Of a stretch of DNA of 64,000 bases, positions 18,124 to 25,943 are shown one piece after another (the stretch's first letter is position 1; every line of letters begins with the position of its first letter). The DNA comes from Cellulomonas xylanilytica. Its GTDB lineage: Bacteria; Actinomycetota; Actinomycetes; Actinomycetales; Cellulomonadaceae. The stretch lies in assembly GCF_007989805.1 (NCBI RefSeq), contig NZ_BJUB01000006.1, forward strand, positions 225,980 to 289,979, read 5' to 3'. The notes beneath the pieces were generated by a model. It did no database searches, had not been told where the DNA came from, and saw only the letters and a program-made list of their open reading frames with translations. A program made the translations under genes and the position numbers.

Positions 18124-18804
18124 ATGAAGCGTCACATCCTGGCGGGGCTCGTCCTCGCGCTCCTGACGACGGCGATCGTCCTGTTCTCCGGGCCCGAGCT
18201 GCAGGGCGTCGCCCTGCTCGGCGCCGCGCTCGGCGGCGCCCTGGGTCTCGTGCCGGACCGCTCCCCCGCGCAGCGCGCCGGCGGCTTCGCGGTCGGCTTC
18301 GTCGCCGCGTGGCTCGGCTACGCGCTGCGCGCCGCGGTCCTGCCCGACGCGGCCGCCGGTCGCGCGATCGCGGTGCTCGTCGTCGTGCTCGTCTGCCTCG
18401 GCGTCGCCGCCCTCACGCGGGGCAGGCTGCCGCTCTGGTCCGCCCTGCTCGGCGCCGCCGCGATGGCCGGCGCCTACGAGGCGACCTACGCCGCCGACCC
18501 GTCCTCGTTCGTCACGTCGTCGGCCACGACCGCGACGTCCATCCTGGTCGCGGCCGGTGCCGGCTTCCTGGCGACGTCGATCCTCGGCGTCGTCGTCGTG
18601 CAGGACCGCGAGCAGGAGCGGGCTGCCGAGGCGTCCGCCGGGTCGCCGCTCTTCGCCCCCACGGACCCGCCCGTCGGGGAGTACGTGGGAGCGGACGACC
18701 ACGCCCCCGCACGCCCCTACGTCGCACCCGCCGTCGAGTCCCCCCGCGCGCCCCGCCGCGGCCTGCCCGCCACCCGTCCCCTCGACCCCCAGCCGGAGGC
18801 CTGA
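18124..18804 (+). CDS. Polytopic membrane protein of unknown function
   Basis: ATG 18124 follows GAGGTGG, giving 226 residues; an ATG-less longer frame from 18031 would start inside the leader hairpin. About six hydrophobic segments occupy residues 1-165, followed by a polar tail rich in Pro, Ala and Asp (residues 165-226) that should face one side of the membrane. No family is recognised. Its stop is one base before the GTG of the Leu/Gly repeat surface protein, and GGAGG within its last codons is that gene's ribosome site, so the two are translationally coupled and probably act together. Confidence 0.75.
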   Translation: MKRHILAGLVLALLTTAIVLFSGPELQGVALLGAALGGALGLVPDRSPAQRAGGFAVGFVAAWLGYALRAAVLPDAAAGRAIAVLVVVLVCLGVAALTRGRLPLWSALLGAAAMAGAYEATYAADPSSFVTSSATTATSILVAAGAGFLATSILGVVVVQDREQERAAEASAGSPLFAPTDPPVGEYVGADDHAPARPYVAPAVESPRAPRRGLPATRPLDPQPEA

Positions 18805-18805
18805 C

Positions 18806-21580
18806 GTGCGACGCACGACCACCACCGCGGTAGCGGCCGCCATCCTCGTCCCCCTCGTCGTCGCCGTCGCCAGCTCCCCCGCGGTCGCTGCCGACTCCGG
18901 CGACGTCACCGTCACCAACACCGAGACCGTCCAGGCGCGGCTGTCCGCCACCGGTGCGTACCAGGGCGCCCGCGTGTACGAGCAGCTCGCCCTCACCGGT
19001 CACGGCACGGCGACCGTCGAGAACCCCGTCTCCACCACCGGCCTGCGCAACCTCGACGGGTTCGGCGGCCACCGGGTGGTGGACGGCAAGCTGGTCCGGA
19101 CCCTGGCCGTCGACGGCGAGCGGCGCGAACGCTCCGTGAGCACCTACGACAAGGACCTCCCCCTCACCGTCGAGGTCACCTACACCTTCGACGGCGAGCC
19201 GGTGCAGCCCGGTGCCGTCGTCGGGAAGTCCGGCACCCTCGGCGTGCACTACAAGGTCACCAACACGACCGCGGCGACCCAGGACGTCACCTACGACGAC
19301 GGCACCGGCACCATGGCCACCGCCTCGGCCGAGACGGTCATCCCGATGATCGGCCAGCTGGTCACGGTCCTGCCCGCCACGTTCACCGACGTGCGGTCCG
19401 ACGAGGCCGGCATGGCCGGCGACGGCCGCGGCGGCACGCGCATGCAGTTCCAGATGACCCTCTTCCCGCCCATCGGGTCCGCGACCGCCGAGTTCGGCTA
19501 CACCGCCGAGGTCAGCCACGCGGTCGTCCCGAAGGCCACGCTGACGTCCATGCCCGTCTCCCCGCTCGAGTACCCCTCGTTCAAGGGCGGCGCGGCCAGC
19601 TACGAGGCCGGTGCGCAGAAGGGCGTCGACCTGACGGGCGCCGGGGTCAAGCTCGACGACAGCGTCCTGCAGCTCCACGACGGCGCGGCGCAGCTGCTCG
19701 CCGGCCTGCTCGAGCTGCGTGCGGGCGCCGGCAAGCTGTCCCAGGGCCTGAACGAGAACGCGGCCCCTGGAGCCGCCCAGCTGTCCGCCGGCCTCAACGG
19801 CCAGCTCGCACCCGGAGCGGCCAAGCTCGCCGCCGGCCTGTCCCGCGACGCCGCACCCGGCGCCGCCGAGCTGTCCGCCGGGCTCAACGACCAGCTCGCA
19901 CCCGGAGCCGCGAAGATCGCCGCCGGCCTGAGCCAGAGCGCCGCGCCGGGAGCCGCCGAGCTCTCCGCGGGCCTGAACAACCAGCTGGCACCCGGAGCGC
20001 TCAAGCTCGCCACCGGGCTCACCCAGGAGGCGGCCCCCGGCGCCGCGCAGCTGTCCGCCGGGCTGAACACCCAGCTGGCACCCGGCGGGCGCTCGCTCGC
20101 GGCCGGGGCAGCGGCGCTGGACGCCGGGCTCGCCGAGGCGGGCGCGAAGGCGCCCCTCCTGCTCGAGGGTCTCGTGCAGGTGGGCTCCGGGCTCGACCAG
20201 GTCGACGCCGGCCTGGCCAAGCTCTACGGCGACATCGGGACGCTGCCGGCGCAGGCGCAGGGTCTGCACGACGGCATCGCCCAGCTGCGGACGGCCACCT
20301 CGACGCTGACCGCCGGCGTCGACCAGGTCCGGACCGGGCTCTCCGGTGCCGCGGCGTCCGCCTCCACGCTGTCGGCCGGCGCCGTGACCCTGGGCAACCA
20401 GCTCGCGCAGGGCGTCGGAGCGCTCACGTCGCTGCGTGCCGGGATGGATCCGGCGTACCTCGCGCAGTACGACGCGGTCGTCGCACAGCTCTCGGGCGGC
20501 GTGCCGGTGCTCACCGACACGGCCGACCCGGCGACGATCGCCGGTGGTGCCGCGAGCCTGTCCCAGGGCCTCGCCGGAGCGGCCGGTTCCCTCACCAAGA
20601 TCCAGTGCGGGCTCAGCTCGGCCTCCCTGCCGGGCGTGTGCGACGCCGCCAAGCCGGGCGTCCTCGAAGGACTCGCCGGTGTCGACGCCGGCGTGACGGC
20701 CCTCGTGGACGGGGTCGTCACCAAGGTGCAGGGCGGGGTCGGCGACGCCGACGACACCCCGGCCGACGGCACGCTGCGAGGCGGAGTGAACGGGCTGCAG
20801 GCCGGGACCGCGCAGCTGAACGCCGGCGGCGACACCCTCGCCTCCGGCCTCAGCCAGCTCGGCGCCGGAGCGTCGGCGCTGAGTGCCGGCGCGGGCTCGC
20901 TCACCGCCGGTCTCGACCAGGCGGCTGCCGGGTCCCAGAAGCTGTCCACCGGTCTGGCACCGGCTGCGGCCGGCGCGCTGGAGCTGTCGGTGGGGCTGGA
21001 CAAGGCGGCCGCGGGGTCGCAGCGCTTGTCCACCGGCCTCGCACCGGCGGTCTCCGGGTCGCAGGACCTGCTCGCCGGCCTGTACAGGGCGGCGGCGGGG
21101 TCCCAGAAGCTGTCCACCGGCCTCGCCCCCGCAGCCTCCGGCGCGCAGGAGCTCTCGGCGGGCATCGCCAAGGCCGCGGCCGGGTCGCAGGACCTGTCCG
21201 ACGGCATGACCACGGCCGCCGACGGCTCCACGCAGCTGTCCGACGGGCTCGTCGCGGCGGCCGAGGGTGCGCCCAAGCTGGTCGACGGCACGCAGCAGCT
21301 GTCCGACGAGGGCACCTCGCAGGTGGTCGTCAGCGGGCAGGGCACCGCGGAGGACTTCGGCGTGAAGTACGCGGTGCTGAGCGCCGGGGCCGAGCGGGCG
21401 GCGACCGAGGGCATGGCGTACGGCGCACCGGAAGGCGCGACGGGATCCACGGCGTACTCGATCGAGATCGCCGGGGTCGACGGCACCGGGGTCAGCTCCG
21501 TCGGGCGGCTGATCCTCGCGATCGTCCTGTTCGCCGGCGGGGTCGGGCTGGCGACGCTCGCACGGCGCCGGTTCGTCTGA
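18806..21580 (+). CDS. Exported, membrane-anchored protein with xxxLxxG heptad repeats
   Basis: GTG 18806 sits six bases after GGAGG and gives 924 residues. There is a signal peptide (about 1-29, SSPAVAA), a beta-rich N-terminal domain (30-300), two long arrays in which leucine and glycine recur every seven residues, and a C-terminal transmembrane helix (about 897-918) with the positive end RRR. This is the xxxLxxG repeat type known from YhgE/Pip-like proteins, but the ABC-2-like membrane halves of those proteins are absent here; the upstream six-helix protein may replace them. The arrays suggest a long parallel helical or coiled stalk on the outside. Function unknown. Confidence 0.82.
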   Translation: MRRTTTTAVAAAILVPLVVAVASSPAVAADSGDVTVTNTETVQARLSATGAYQGARVYEQLALTGHGTATVENPVSTTGLRNLDGFGGHRVVDGKLVRTLAVDGERRERSVSTYDKDLPLTVEVTYTFDGEPVQPGAVVGKSGTLGVHYKVTNTTAATQDVTYDDGTGTMATASAETVIPMIGQLVTVLPATFTDVRSDEAGMAGDGRGGTRMQFQMTLFPPIGSATAEFGYTAEVSHAVVPKATLTSMPVSPLEYPSFKGGAASYEAGAQKGVDLTGAGVKLDDSVLQLHDGAAQLLAGLLELRAGAGKLSQGLNENAAPGAAQLSAGLNGQLAPGAAKLAAGLSRDAAPGAAELSAGLNDQLAPGAAKIAAGLSQSAAPGAAELSAGLNNQLAPGALKLATGLTQEAAPGAAQLSAGLNTQLAPGGRSLAAGAAALDAGLAEAGAKAPLLLEGLVQVGSGLDQVDAGLAKLYGDIGTLPAQAQGLHDGIAQLRTATSTLTAGVDQVRTGLSGAAASASTLSAGAVTLGNQLAQGVGALTSLRAGMDPAYLAQYDAVVAQLSGGVPVLTDTADPATIAGGAASLSQGLAGAAGSLTKIQCGLSSASLPGVCDAAKPGVLEGLAGVDAGVTALVDGVVTKVQGGVGDADDTPADGTLRGGVNGLQAGTAQLNAGGDTLASGLSQLGAGASALSAGAGSLTAGLDQAAAGSQKLSTGLAPAAAGALELSVGLDKAAAGSQRLSTGLAPAVSGSQDLLAGLYRAAAGSQKLSTGLAPAASGAQELSAGIAKAAAGSQDLSDGMTTAADGSTQLSDGLVAAAEGAPKLVDGTQQLSDEGTSQVVVSGQGTAEDFGVKYAVLSAGAERAATEGMAYGAPEGATGSTAYSIEIAGVDGTGVSSVGRLILAIVLFAGGVGLATLARRRFV
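19781..20095 (+). repeat. 45-bp (15-residue) tandem array, 7 units
   Basis: Seven units of 15 codons alternate between a LSAGLN-QLAPGAAx form and a L-AGLS--AAPGAAx form, making a 30-residue super-repeat. They lie at residues 326-430 of the surface protein. Recent duplication is suggested by near-identical codons in alternate units. Confidence 0.85.
20900..21277 (+). repeat. 42-bp (14-residue) tandem array, 9 units
   Basis: Nine units of 14 codons (two heptads) such as LSTGLAPAAAGSQK cover residues 699-824 of the same protein. Early units alternate LD-AAAGSQ with LAPA--G, and later units drift to LSDG. The period differs by one residue from the first array. Confidence 0.85.
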
Positions 21581-21597
21581 CCGCTCGACAGGATGCC

Positions 21598-21631
21598 GAC
21601 GGCGTGCGGACCTCCGGGTCCGCACGCCGTC
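21598..21631. terminator. Bidirectional terminator hairpin
   Basis: A perfect 13-bp stem (GACGGCGTGCGGA and its complement) with an 8-base loop lies between two convergent genes ending at 21580 and 21639. It can stop transcription from both sides. Confidence 0.8.
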
Positions 21632-21638
21632 GGTGCGT

Positions 21639-22394
21639 CTAGCCCCCGAAGCCTGCGGCGAGCGCGTCGTCGATCAGCTGCTGGACCTGCGCGCGGTGCT
21701 CCCCCGTGAGCAGCTCGACGCCGTGCGCACCCCCGCTGAGCTCGACGTACGTCGTCGGGTCGTCCGCGCGCGAGACCAGCTTCGAGGACAGCGCCGAGAC
21801 GCTGCGGTCGTCCGTCGAGGCGACGACGAGCAGCGGCCCCGTGTAGCTCGTCGACGTCGAGCGTGCGTCGTGCCCGTCGTACTCCGCGGGCGGGCCGAGG
21901 GCGACGACCGTGACCGGGTCGAGCTCGTCGGCGAGCGCCGCCGAGTACATGCCGCCCTTCGACGCCCCCACGAACGCGACCTCGGTGGCGCCCACCCCGT
22001 GCAGCACGTCGACCGCGTCGGTGAACGAGCGCTCACCCACGCCGGACCAGCTGAAGGTCGCCACGAGGTACCCCGCCTCGACCAGCCGGACGAGCTCACG
22101 CGCCCACTGGCACACCTGGCCGTCGCTCTGCGGTGCGAGCACCACCCCGCGGGTCCCCGAGCCCGCGAACGCCACCAGCGTCGGGTCGTCCTCGGGTCCG
22201 GTCGTGACGGCGGCCGCACCCTCCGGCAGGCACATCGGCCGGTCGGCGGGGCGCATCGACGCGACGACGCCGGTCGGTCCGGTCGGGGTGGTCGACGGGG
22301 CGGCGGTGTCGTCGCCGGGCGCGGTGCACGCGACCAGACCGAGCAGGCAGACCGCGGCGACGGCGGCGGCGAGAGGGGACCGGAGCGTGGGCAT
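21639..22394 (-). CDS. Lipoprotein with alpha/beta-hydrolase fold
   Basis: The 251-residue product has a lipoprotein signal (VCLLGLVACT) and a low-complexity Thr/Pro spacer, then a compact hydrolase domain: strand GVVLAPQSDG, VGASKGGMYSA as nucleophile elbow (G-A-S-K-G), LLVVASTDDRSV carrying the candidate acid, and GGAHGVEL carrying the histidine. The triad is therefore complete. It is similar to dienelactone-hydrolase-like proteins on the cell surface; the substrate is unknown. It begins 55 bp downstream of cbiX in the same direction. Confidence 0.8.
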   Translation of the reverse strand: MPTLRSPLAAAVAAVCLLGLVACTAPGDDTAAPSTTPTGPTGVVASMRPADRPMCLPEGAAAVTTGPEDDPTLVAFAGSGTRGVVLAPQSDGQVCQWARELVRLVEAGYLVATFSWSGVGERSFTDAVDVLHGVGATEVAFVGASKGGMYSAALADELDPVTVVALGPPAEYDGHDARSTSTSYTGPLLVVASTDDRSVSALSSKLVSRADDPTTYVELSGGAHGVELLTGEHRAQVQQLIDDALAAGFGG

Positions 22395-22423
22395 CCCCCG
22401 TTCCTAGGGGGAGGAGACCCCCC
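22395..22423 (-). promoter_or_regulatory. Alternating G5/C5/G5 leader ahead of the lipoprotein gene
   Basis: On the minus strand the leader reads GGGGGG, 6 bases, CCCCC, 7 bases, GGGGG, ATG. The C-run can pair with the upstream G-run (terminator-like) or with the G-run touching the start codon (masking translation). Mutually exclusive hairpins of this sort suggest attenuation; this is inference. Confidence 0.35.
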
Positions 22424-22448
22424 ACGGCAACCCGCGTCTCACCTCACG

Positions 22449-23189
22449 TCACGTGGCGGCGTCGTACCTGTCGAGGACGATCTGGACCAGGCGGTCGTCG
22501 GGTGCGAGCGGAGCGGCCACCACGTCGGCGCCCGCCTCCATCACGCGGTCGTAGAAGTAGCCCGGGGCGAGCAGGTAGGAGGCCACGACGACCCGTCCGC
22601 CGGGCGGCGCGTCGGCCCGTGCCGTGGCGATCGCCGCCGGGACGCGCGGCTCGGCACCGGCCCCGTAGCCGATGGTGACCGGCTGCTCCAGCCGGTCGGC
22701 CAGGCCCGCCGCCACCGACTCCACCGCGAGCGCCGCCGCGGGGTCCGAGGACCCGGCCGCCGCGAGCACCACGGAGTCGTCGGCGGCGAGGCCCGCGGTC
22801 TCGAGGCGGTCCACGAGGATGTCGACCAGACGCGGGTCCGGGCCGAGGGGTGCTGCCGCGGTGGCGCCGGGCTGGTCGACCGCCGCGGCGATGTCGACCT
22901 TCACGTGGAAGCCGACGGACAGCAGCAGCGGCACGACGACGGCGCCGGGTGCGTCACTGTCGAGGGCGTGGGAGACGACGTCCGCGACCTCGGGCTCCTG
23001 CACGTCGACGAACGCCTCGCGGACGTCCAGCTCTGGGCGGTAGGCGGCGACACCGGTGAGGATCGAGCGGACGGCCGCGCGCCCGTCGGGGTCGTCGGTG
23101 CCGTGCGAGCACCCGACGAGCACCGGGGCGTCGACGTCACCGCGAGGACCGTCGGGTGCGGGGCCACGAGCGTGCAGTGCGTTCGTCAT
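22449..23189 (-). CDS. cbiX: CbiX/SirB-type sirohydrochlorin chelatase
   Basis: The 246-residue protein starts at ATG 23189, sharing one base with the stop of the gene before it (TGATG). It has two similar halves, VLVGCSHGTDDPDG...VVPLLLSVGFHVKVDI and VVLAAAGSSDPAA...VVVASYLLAPGYFYDRV, each with the histidine or tyrosine site of the class II chelatases. In this operon it should insert iron into sirohydrochlorin to finish siroheme for NirB, since the CysG upstream has no obvious extra chelatase module. Confidence 0.88.
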   Translation of the reverse strand: MTNALHARGPAPDGPRGDVDAPVLVGCSHGTDDPDGRAAVRSILTGVAAYRPELDVREAFVDVQEPEVADVVSHALDSDAPGAVVVPLLLSVGFHVKVDIAAAVDQPGATAAAPLGPDPRLVDILVDRLETAGLAADDSVVLAAAGSSDPAAALAVESVAAGLADRLEQPVTIGYGAGAEPRVPAAIATARADAPPGGRVVVASYLLAPGYFYDRVMEAGADVVAAPLAPDDRLVQIVLDRYDAAT

Positions 23190-24304
23190 CAGACCTCCTC
23201 CAGCTGGAGACGGTATCCCCTCTTGACCACCGTGCGGATCAGCTCGCGGCTCCCGGTCGCCTCCCGCAGCCGGGCGATGGCCACCTCGGCGGCGTGCGGG
23301 TCCCGCGACTCCCCCGGCAGCGCGGCGAGCACCTGGTCCCGCGGGACCACGGACCCGCCCGCGGCGGCCAGCAGGCGCAGGACCTCGAGGCCCGTGGGGG
23401 TGAGCGCGAGCACGTGACCGTCGAGCACCGCCGTCCCCCGGTGCACCTGGAGCGGGCCCGCGACGGTCTGCAGCGCCTGGAGCCCGCCGTAGTGGCTGAC
23501 GAGCGTCCTGACCAGCGCACCCAGCCGGCCGCGCTCGGGCACCAGCGGCTCGATGCCGCGGTCCAGCAGCGGCTTGGCCGTGATGGGGCCGACGGCCGCC
23601 ATCACGACGCTGCCACGCCGCGCGAGCGCGACGACGTCCTCGGCGACACCGGCCGCGTCGGCCGCCTCGAGCCAGGCGTGCGCCCCGGGAGCGGACGTGA
23701 ACACGACCGCGTCGATCTCCCCCGCGGCGACGCCACGGACCGAGGCGGTCACGACCGCGGGGTCCGGCGGCGGACCCCAGCGGTACACGACGAGGCTGCG
23801 TACCCGTGCCCCGGCGGCGGCGAACGCCTCGTCGAGGCCGTCCGCCCCGGCACCGTGGTGCTGCACGGCGATGTCGCGGCCGGCGACCCCCTCGTCCAGC
23901 AGCACCTCGGCGATCTCGGCGCTGGTCTCGGACTCCGCCACCCAGTCGGCGGTGAGCCCCGCGGCCTGGATCGCGCCGCGTGCCTTGGGTCCGCGCGCGA
24001 CGATGCGGGTGCCCTTGAGCATCCGCACGAGCGGCTCGTCGAGCCCTGCCGCGTCGGCCGCCTCGATCCAGCCGCGGAACCCGATGCCCGTGGTCACCAC
24101 GACGGTGTCCGGCGGGTGCGCCAGCAGGGACCGCGTGCCCTCGAGGAGCCGGGCGTCGTCGATGTGGGGAACCATGCTCAGTGCCGGCGCGTGCCGGACG
24201 GCGGCTCCTCGGCGACCCAGTGCGGCGGCGAGCTCGGCCGACCGGCGGTCGGCGGTGATGAGCACGACGAGGCCCGCCAGGGTCTGGTCGATGGGTTCGC
24301 TCAC
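23189..24304 (-). CDS. nnaR: NnaR-type regulator: uroporphyrinogen-III synthase-like domain fused to winged helix
   Basis: The 371-residue protein starts at GTG 24304 (4-bp overlap with cysG). Residues 1-260 match the two-lobed HemD fold (GLVVLITADRRSAELAAAL, VVVTTGIGFRGWIEAA, VVFTSAPGAHAWLEAA, AAVGPITAKPLLDRG). Residues 285-371 form an OmpR-type winged helix (LALTPTGLEVLRLLAA, SRDPHAAEVAIARLREATG, IRTVVKRGYRLQ). The same fusion is known as NnaR in Streptomyces and mycobacteria, where it activates nitrate/nitrite assimilation genes alongside GlnR. Whether the HemD half still makes uroporphyrinogen III is unclear; it may sense a tetrapyrrole. Confidence 0.85.
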   Translation of the reverse strand: MSEPIDQTLAGLVVLITADRRSAELAAALGRRGAAVRHAPALSMVPHIDDARLLEGTRSLLAHPPDTVVVTTGIGFRGWIEAADAAGLDEPLVRMLKGTRIVARGPKARGAIQAAGLTADWVAESETSAEIAEVLLDEGVAGRDIAVQHHGAGADGLDEAFAAAGARVRSLVVYRWGPPPDPAVVTASVRGVAAGEIDAVVFTSAPGAHAWLEAADAAGVAEDVVALARRGSVVMAAVGPITAKPLLDRGIEPLVPERGRLGALVRTLVSHYGGLQALQTVAGPLQVHRGTAVLDGHVLALTPTGLEVLRLLAAAGGSVVPRDQVLAALPGESRDPHAAEVAIARLREATGSRELIRTVVKRGYRLQLEEV

Positions 24305-25572
24305 GTGGCCATTGTGACGGCCACGGGGGCCGAATCGTCCGAGGACGAGGTCGTGTGAGCGGTGTCACCACGGTCGGGCTCGAGCAGCCCGGCGGCGGCC
24401 ACCGCGCCGAGCACGATGACCGCGGGGGCTCGCACGCCGGCGGCCGCAGCGACGTCGACGACGTCGTCGAGGCGGGCTCGCGTCACACGCTGACCGGGCA
24501 ACGTGCCCTCCTCGACCAGGGCGACGGGTGTCGCCGGGTCCGCACCCGCGTCCAGCGCCTGCGCGGCGAGCGTGGCGAGTGCGCTGACGCCCATGAGCAC
24601 GACGACGGTGCAGGACCGGTCCCGCAGACCGGTCAGCGCCGCCGACGACCAGCCGTCGTGCCCGTTCATCACGTGCACGGCACCGACCGTGCCGCGGTGC
24701 GTCAGGGGGATCCCCGCGGCGGCGGGCGCCGCGAACGCGCTGCTCACCCCGGGGATGACCTCGACGGGGACGTCGGCCTCCCGGCAGGCGAGCACCTCCT
24801 CGCCGCCCCGGCCGTACACGAACGGGTCACCGCCCTTGAGCCGGACGACGACCCGGCCGCGCTGCGCCTGCTCGACCAGGATCCGGCCGATCTCGTGCTG
24901 CGGCACCGGGTGGTGACCGGGCGTCTTGCCGACGTCGATGATCTCGACGCCGGGCGCCAGCTCGTCGAGCACGGCGACCGGACCCAGCCGGTCGGTCACC
25001 ACGACGTCGGCCTCGGCGAGCGCGCGACGACCGGCCAGCGTGAGCAGCCCGACGTCGCCCGGTCCGCCGCCGACGAGCACGACGCGACCCGCGTGGGCCC
25101 GACGGTGCCGCAGGTCGATCCGGCCCTCGCGCAGCTGGGCCGCGACGGCGTCGCGCACCGCGATCGTGCGCCGGGGGTCCGCCGGGCCCGTCGAGACCAC
25201 GCCCACCAGGACGTCGCCCTGCTGGCTGGTGGCCGGGGTGCGGGCCGAGCCGTCGGCGCCCGAGCCGGCGTCGACGCAGAACGTCTGGCGCTCCGTGGCC
25301 CACGCCAGCACGGCCGCGTCCGTCGAGCGGTCCCCCGTGGCGGTGTGCACGAGCCAGGCGCCGTCCAGGTCCGTCTCGGCCACCTCGCGGGCGCGCCACT
25401 CGATCAGGCCCCACCGGTGCAGGTCGAGCAGGACCTCGCACAGCTGCGGCGCGACGACCACCACCCGGGCGGCGTCGGCGAGCAGCGACTGCACGCGGCG
25501 GGCGGCCACCGGTCCGCCCCCGACGACGAGGACGCGGCGGCCGGTGAGCTGCAGCCCGAGCATCGTGGTCAC
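24301..25572 (-). CDS. cysG: Siroheme synthase: precorrin-2 dehydrogenase plus SUMT
   Basis: Starting at GTG 25572, which overlaps the nirD stop by 4 bp, the protein has 423 residues. The N-terminal 160 are a Met8-like NAD-binding domain (MLGLQLTGRRVLVVGGGPVA with the GGGPVA loop). Residues 165-400 are uroporphyrinogen-III C-methyltransferase (VVLVGGGPGDVGLLTLAGRRALAEADVVV, VRLKGGDPFVYGRGGEE, VIPGVSSAFAAPAAAGIPLTHRG, broken here by variable loops). It turns uroporphyrinogen III into sirohydrochlorin. Chelation is then left to CbiX in the same operon. Confidence 0.92.
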   Translation of the reverse strand: MTTMLGLQLTGRRVLVVGGGPVAARRVQSLLADAARVVVVAPQLCEVLLDLHRWGLIEWRAREVAETDLDGAWLVHTATGDRSTDAAVLAWATERQTFCVDAGSGADGSARTPATSQQGDVLVGVVSTGPADPRRTIAVRDAVAAQLREGRIDLRHRRAHAGRVVLVGGGPGDVGLLTLAGRRALAEADVVVTDRLGPVAVLDELAPGVEIIDVGKTPGHHPVPQHEIGRILVEQAQRGRVVVRLKGGDPFVYGRGGEEVLACREADVPVEVIPGVSSAFAAPAAAGIPLTHRGTVGAVHVMNGHDGWSSAALTGLRDRSCTVVVLMGVSALATLAAQALDAGADPATPVALVEEGTLPGQRVTRARLDDVVDVAAAAGVRAPAVIVLGAVAAAGLLEPDRGDTAHTTSSSDDSAPVAVTMAT

Positions 25573-25943
25573 GAGCCCACCTCCACGAGGTCGTCCCGCA
25601 CCCGGACCGGCCACGTGCGCAGGTCGGCGGGAAGACCGCGCGCGGGTGTCTTGCCGGCGACGTCGAGGCAGCGGCCCGTCGTCAGGTCGAACACCTGCTT
25701 GTACATCGGGGACGCGACCGTCGGGACCTCGACGCCGTCGACCGAGCGTGACCCGACGATCCCCCGCGAGATCACGTACGCGTCGCTGAACGGGTCGTGC
25801 TGCTGGACCGCCAGCACGCGACCGTCCAGGAGCCGGAACAACGCCACCTGGTCCGCTCCGAGCAGCGCCGCGGCGCCGCGCTCCGGGGCCAGGTCGTCGA
25901 CACGGCACACCGTGGTCCAGACGCTCGTCTCCAGCGCGGTCAT
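25569..25943 (-). CDS. nirD: Nitrite reductase (NADH) small subunit NirD
   Basis: The 124-residue subunit starts at ATG 25943, overlapping nirB by 4 bp. It has a Rieske-like beta fold (QVALFRLLDGRVLAVQQHDPF, GSRSVDGVEVPTVASPMYKQVFDLTTGRCLD in pieces) without the Cys/His cluster ligands, as usual for NirD. It stabilises or supports NirB in reducing nitrite to ammonia in the cytosol. Confidence 0.93.
   Translation of the reverse strand: MTALETSVWTTVCRVDDLAPERGAAALLGADQVALFRLLDGRVLAVQQHDPFSDAYVISRGIVGSRSVDGVEVPTVASPMYKQVFDLTTGRCLDVAGKTPARGLPADLRTWPVRVRDDLVEVGS

Noticed and set aside
18512..21625. Minus-strand open frame (1037 codons) opposite the repeat surface protein
   Set aside because: Shadow of the repeat arrays; no start signal or domain.
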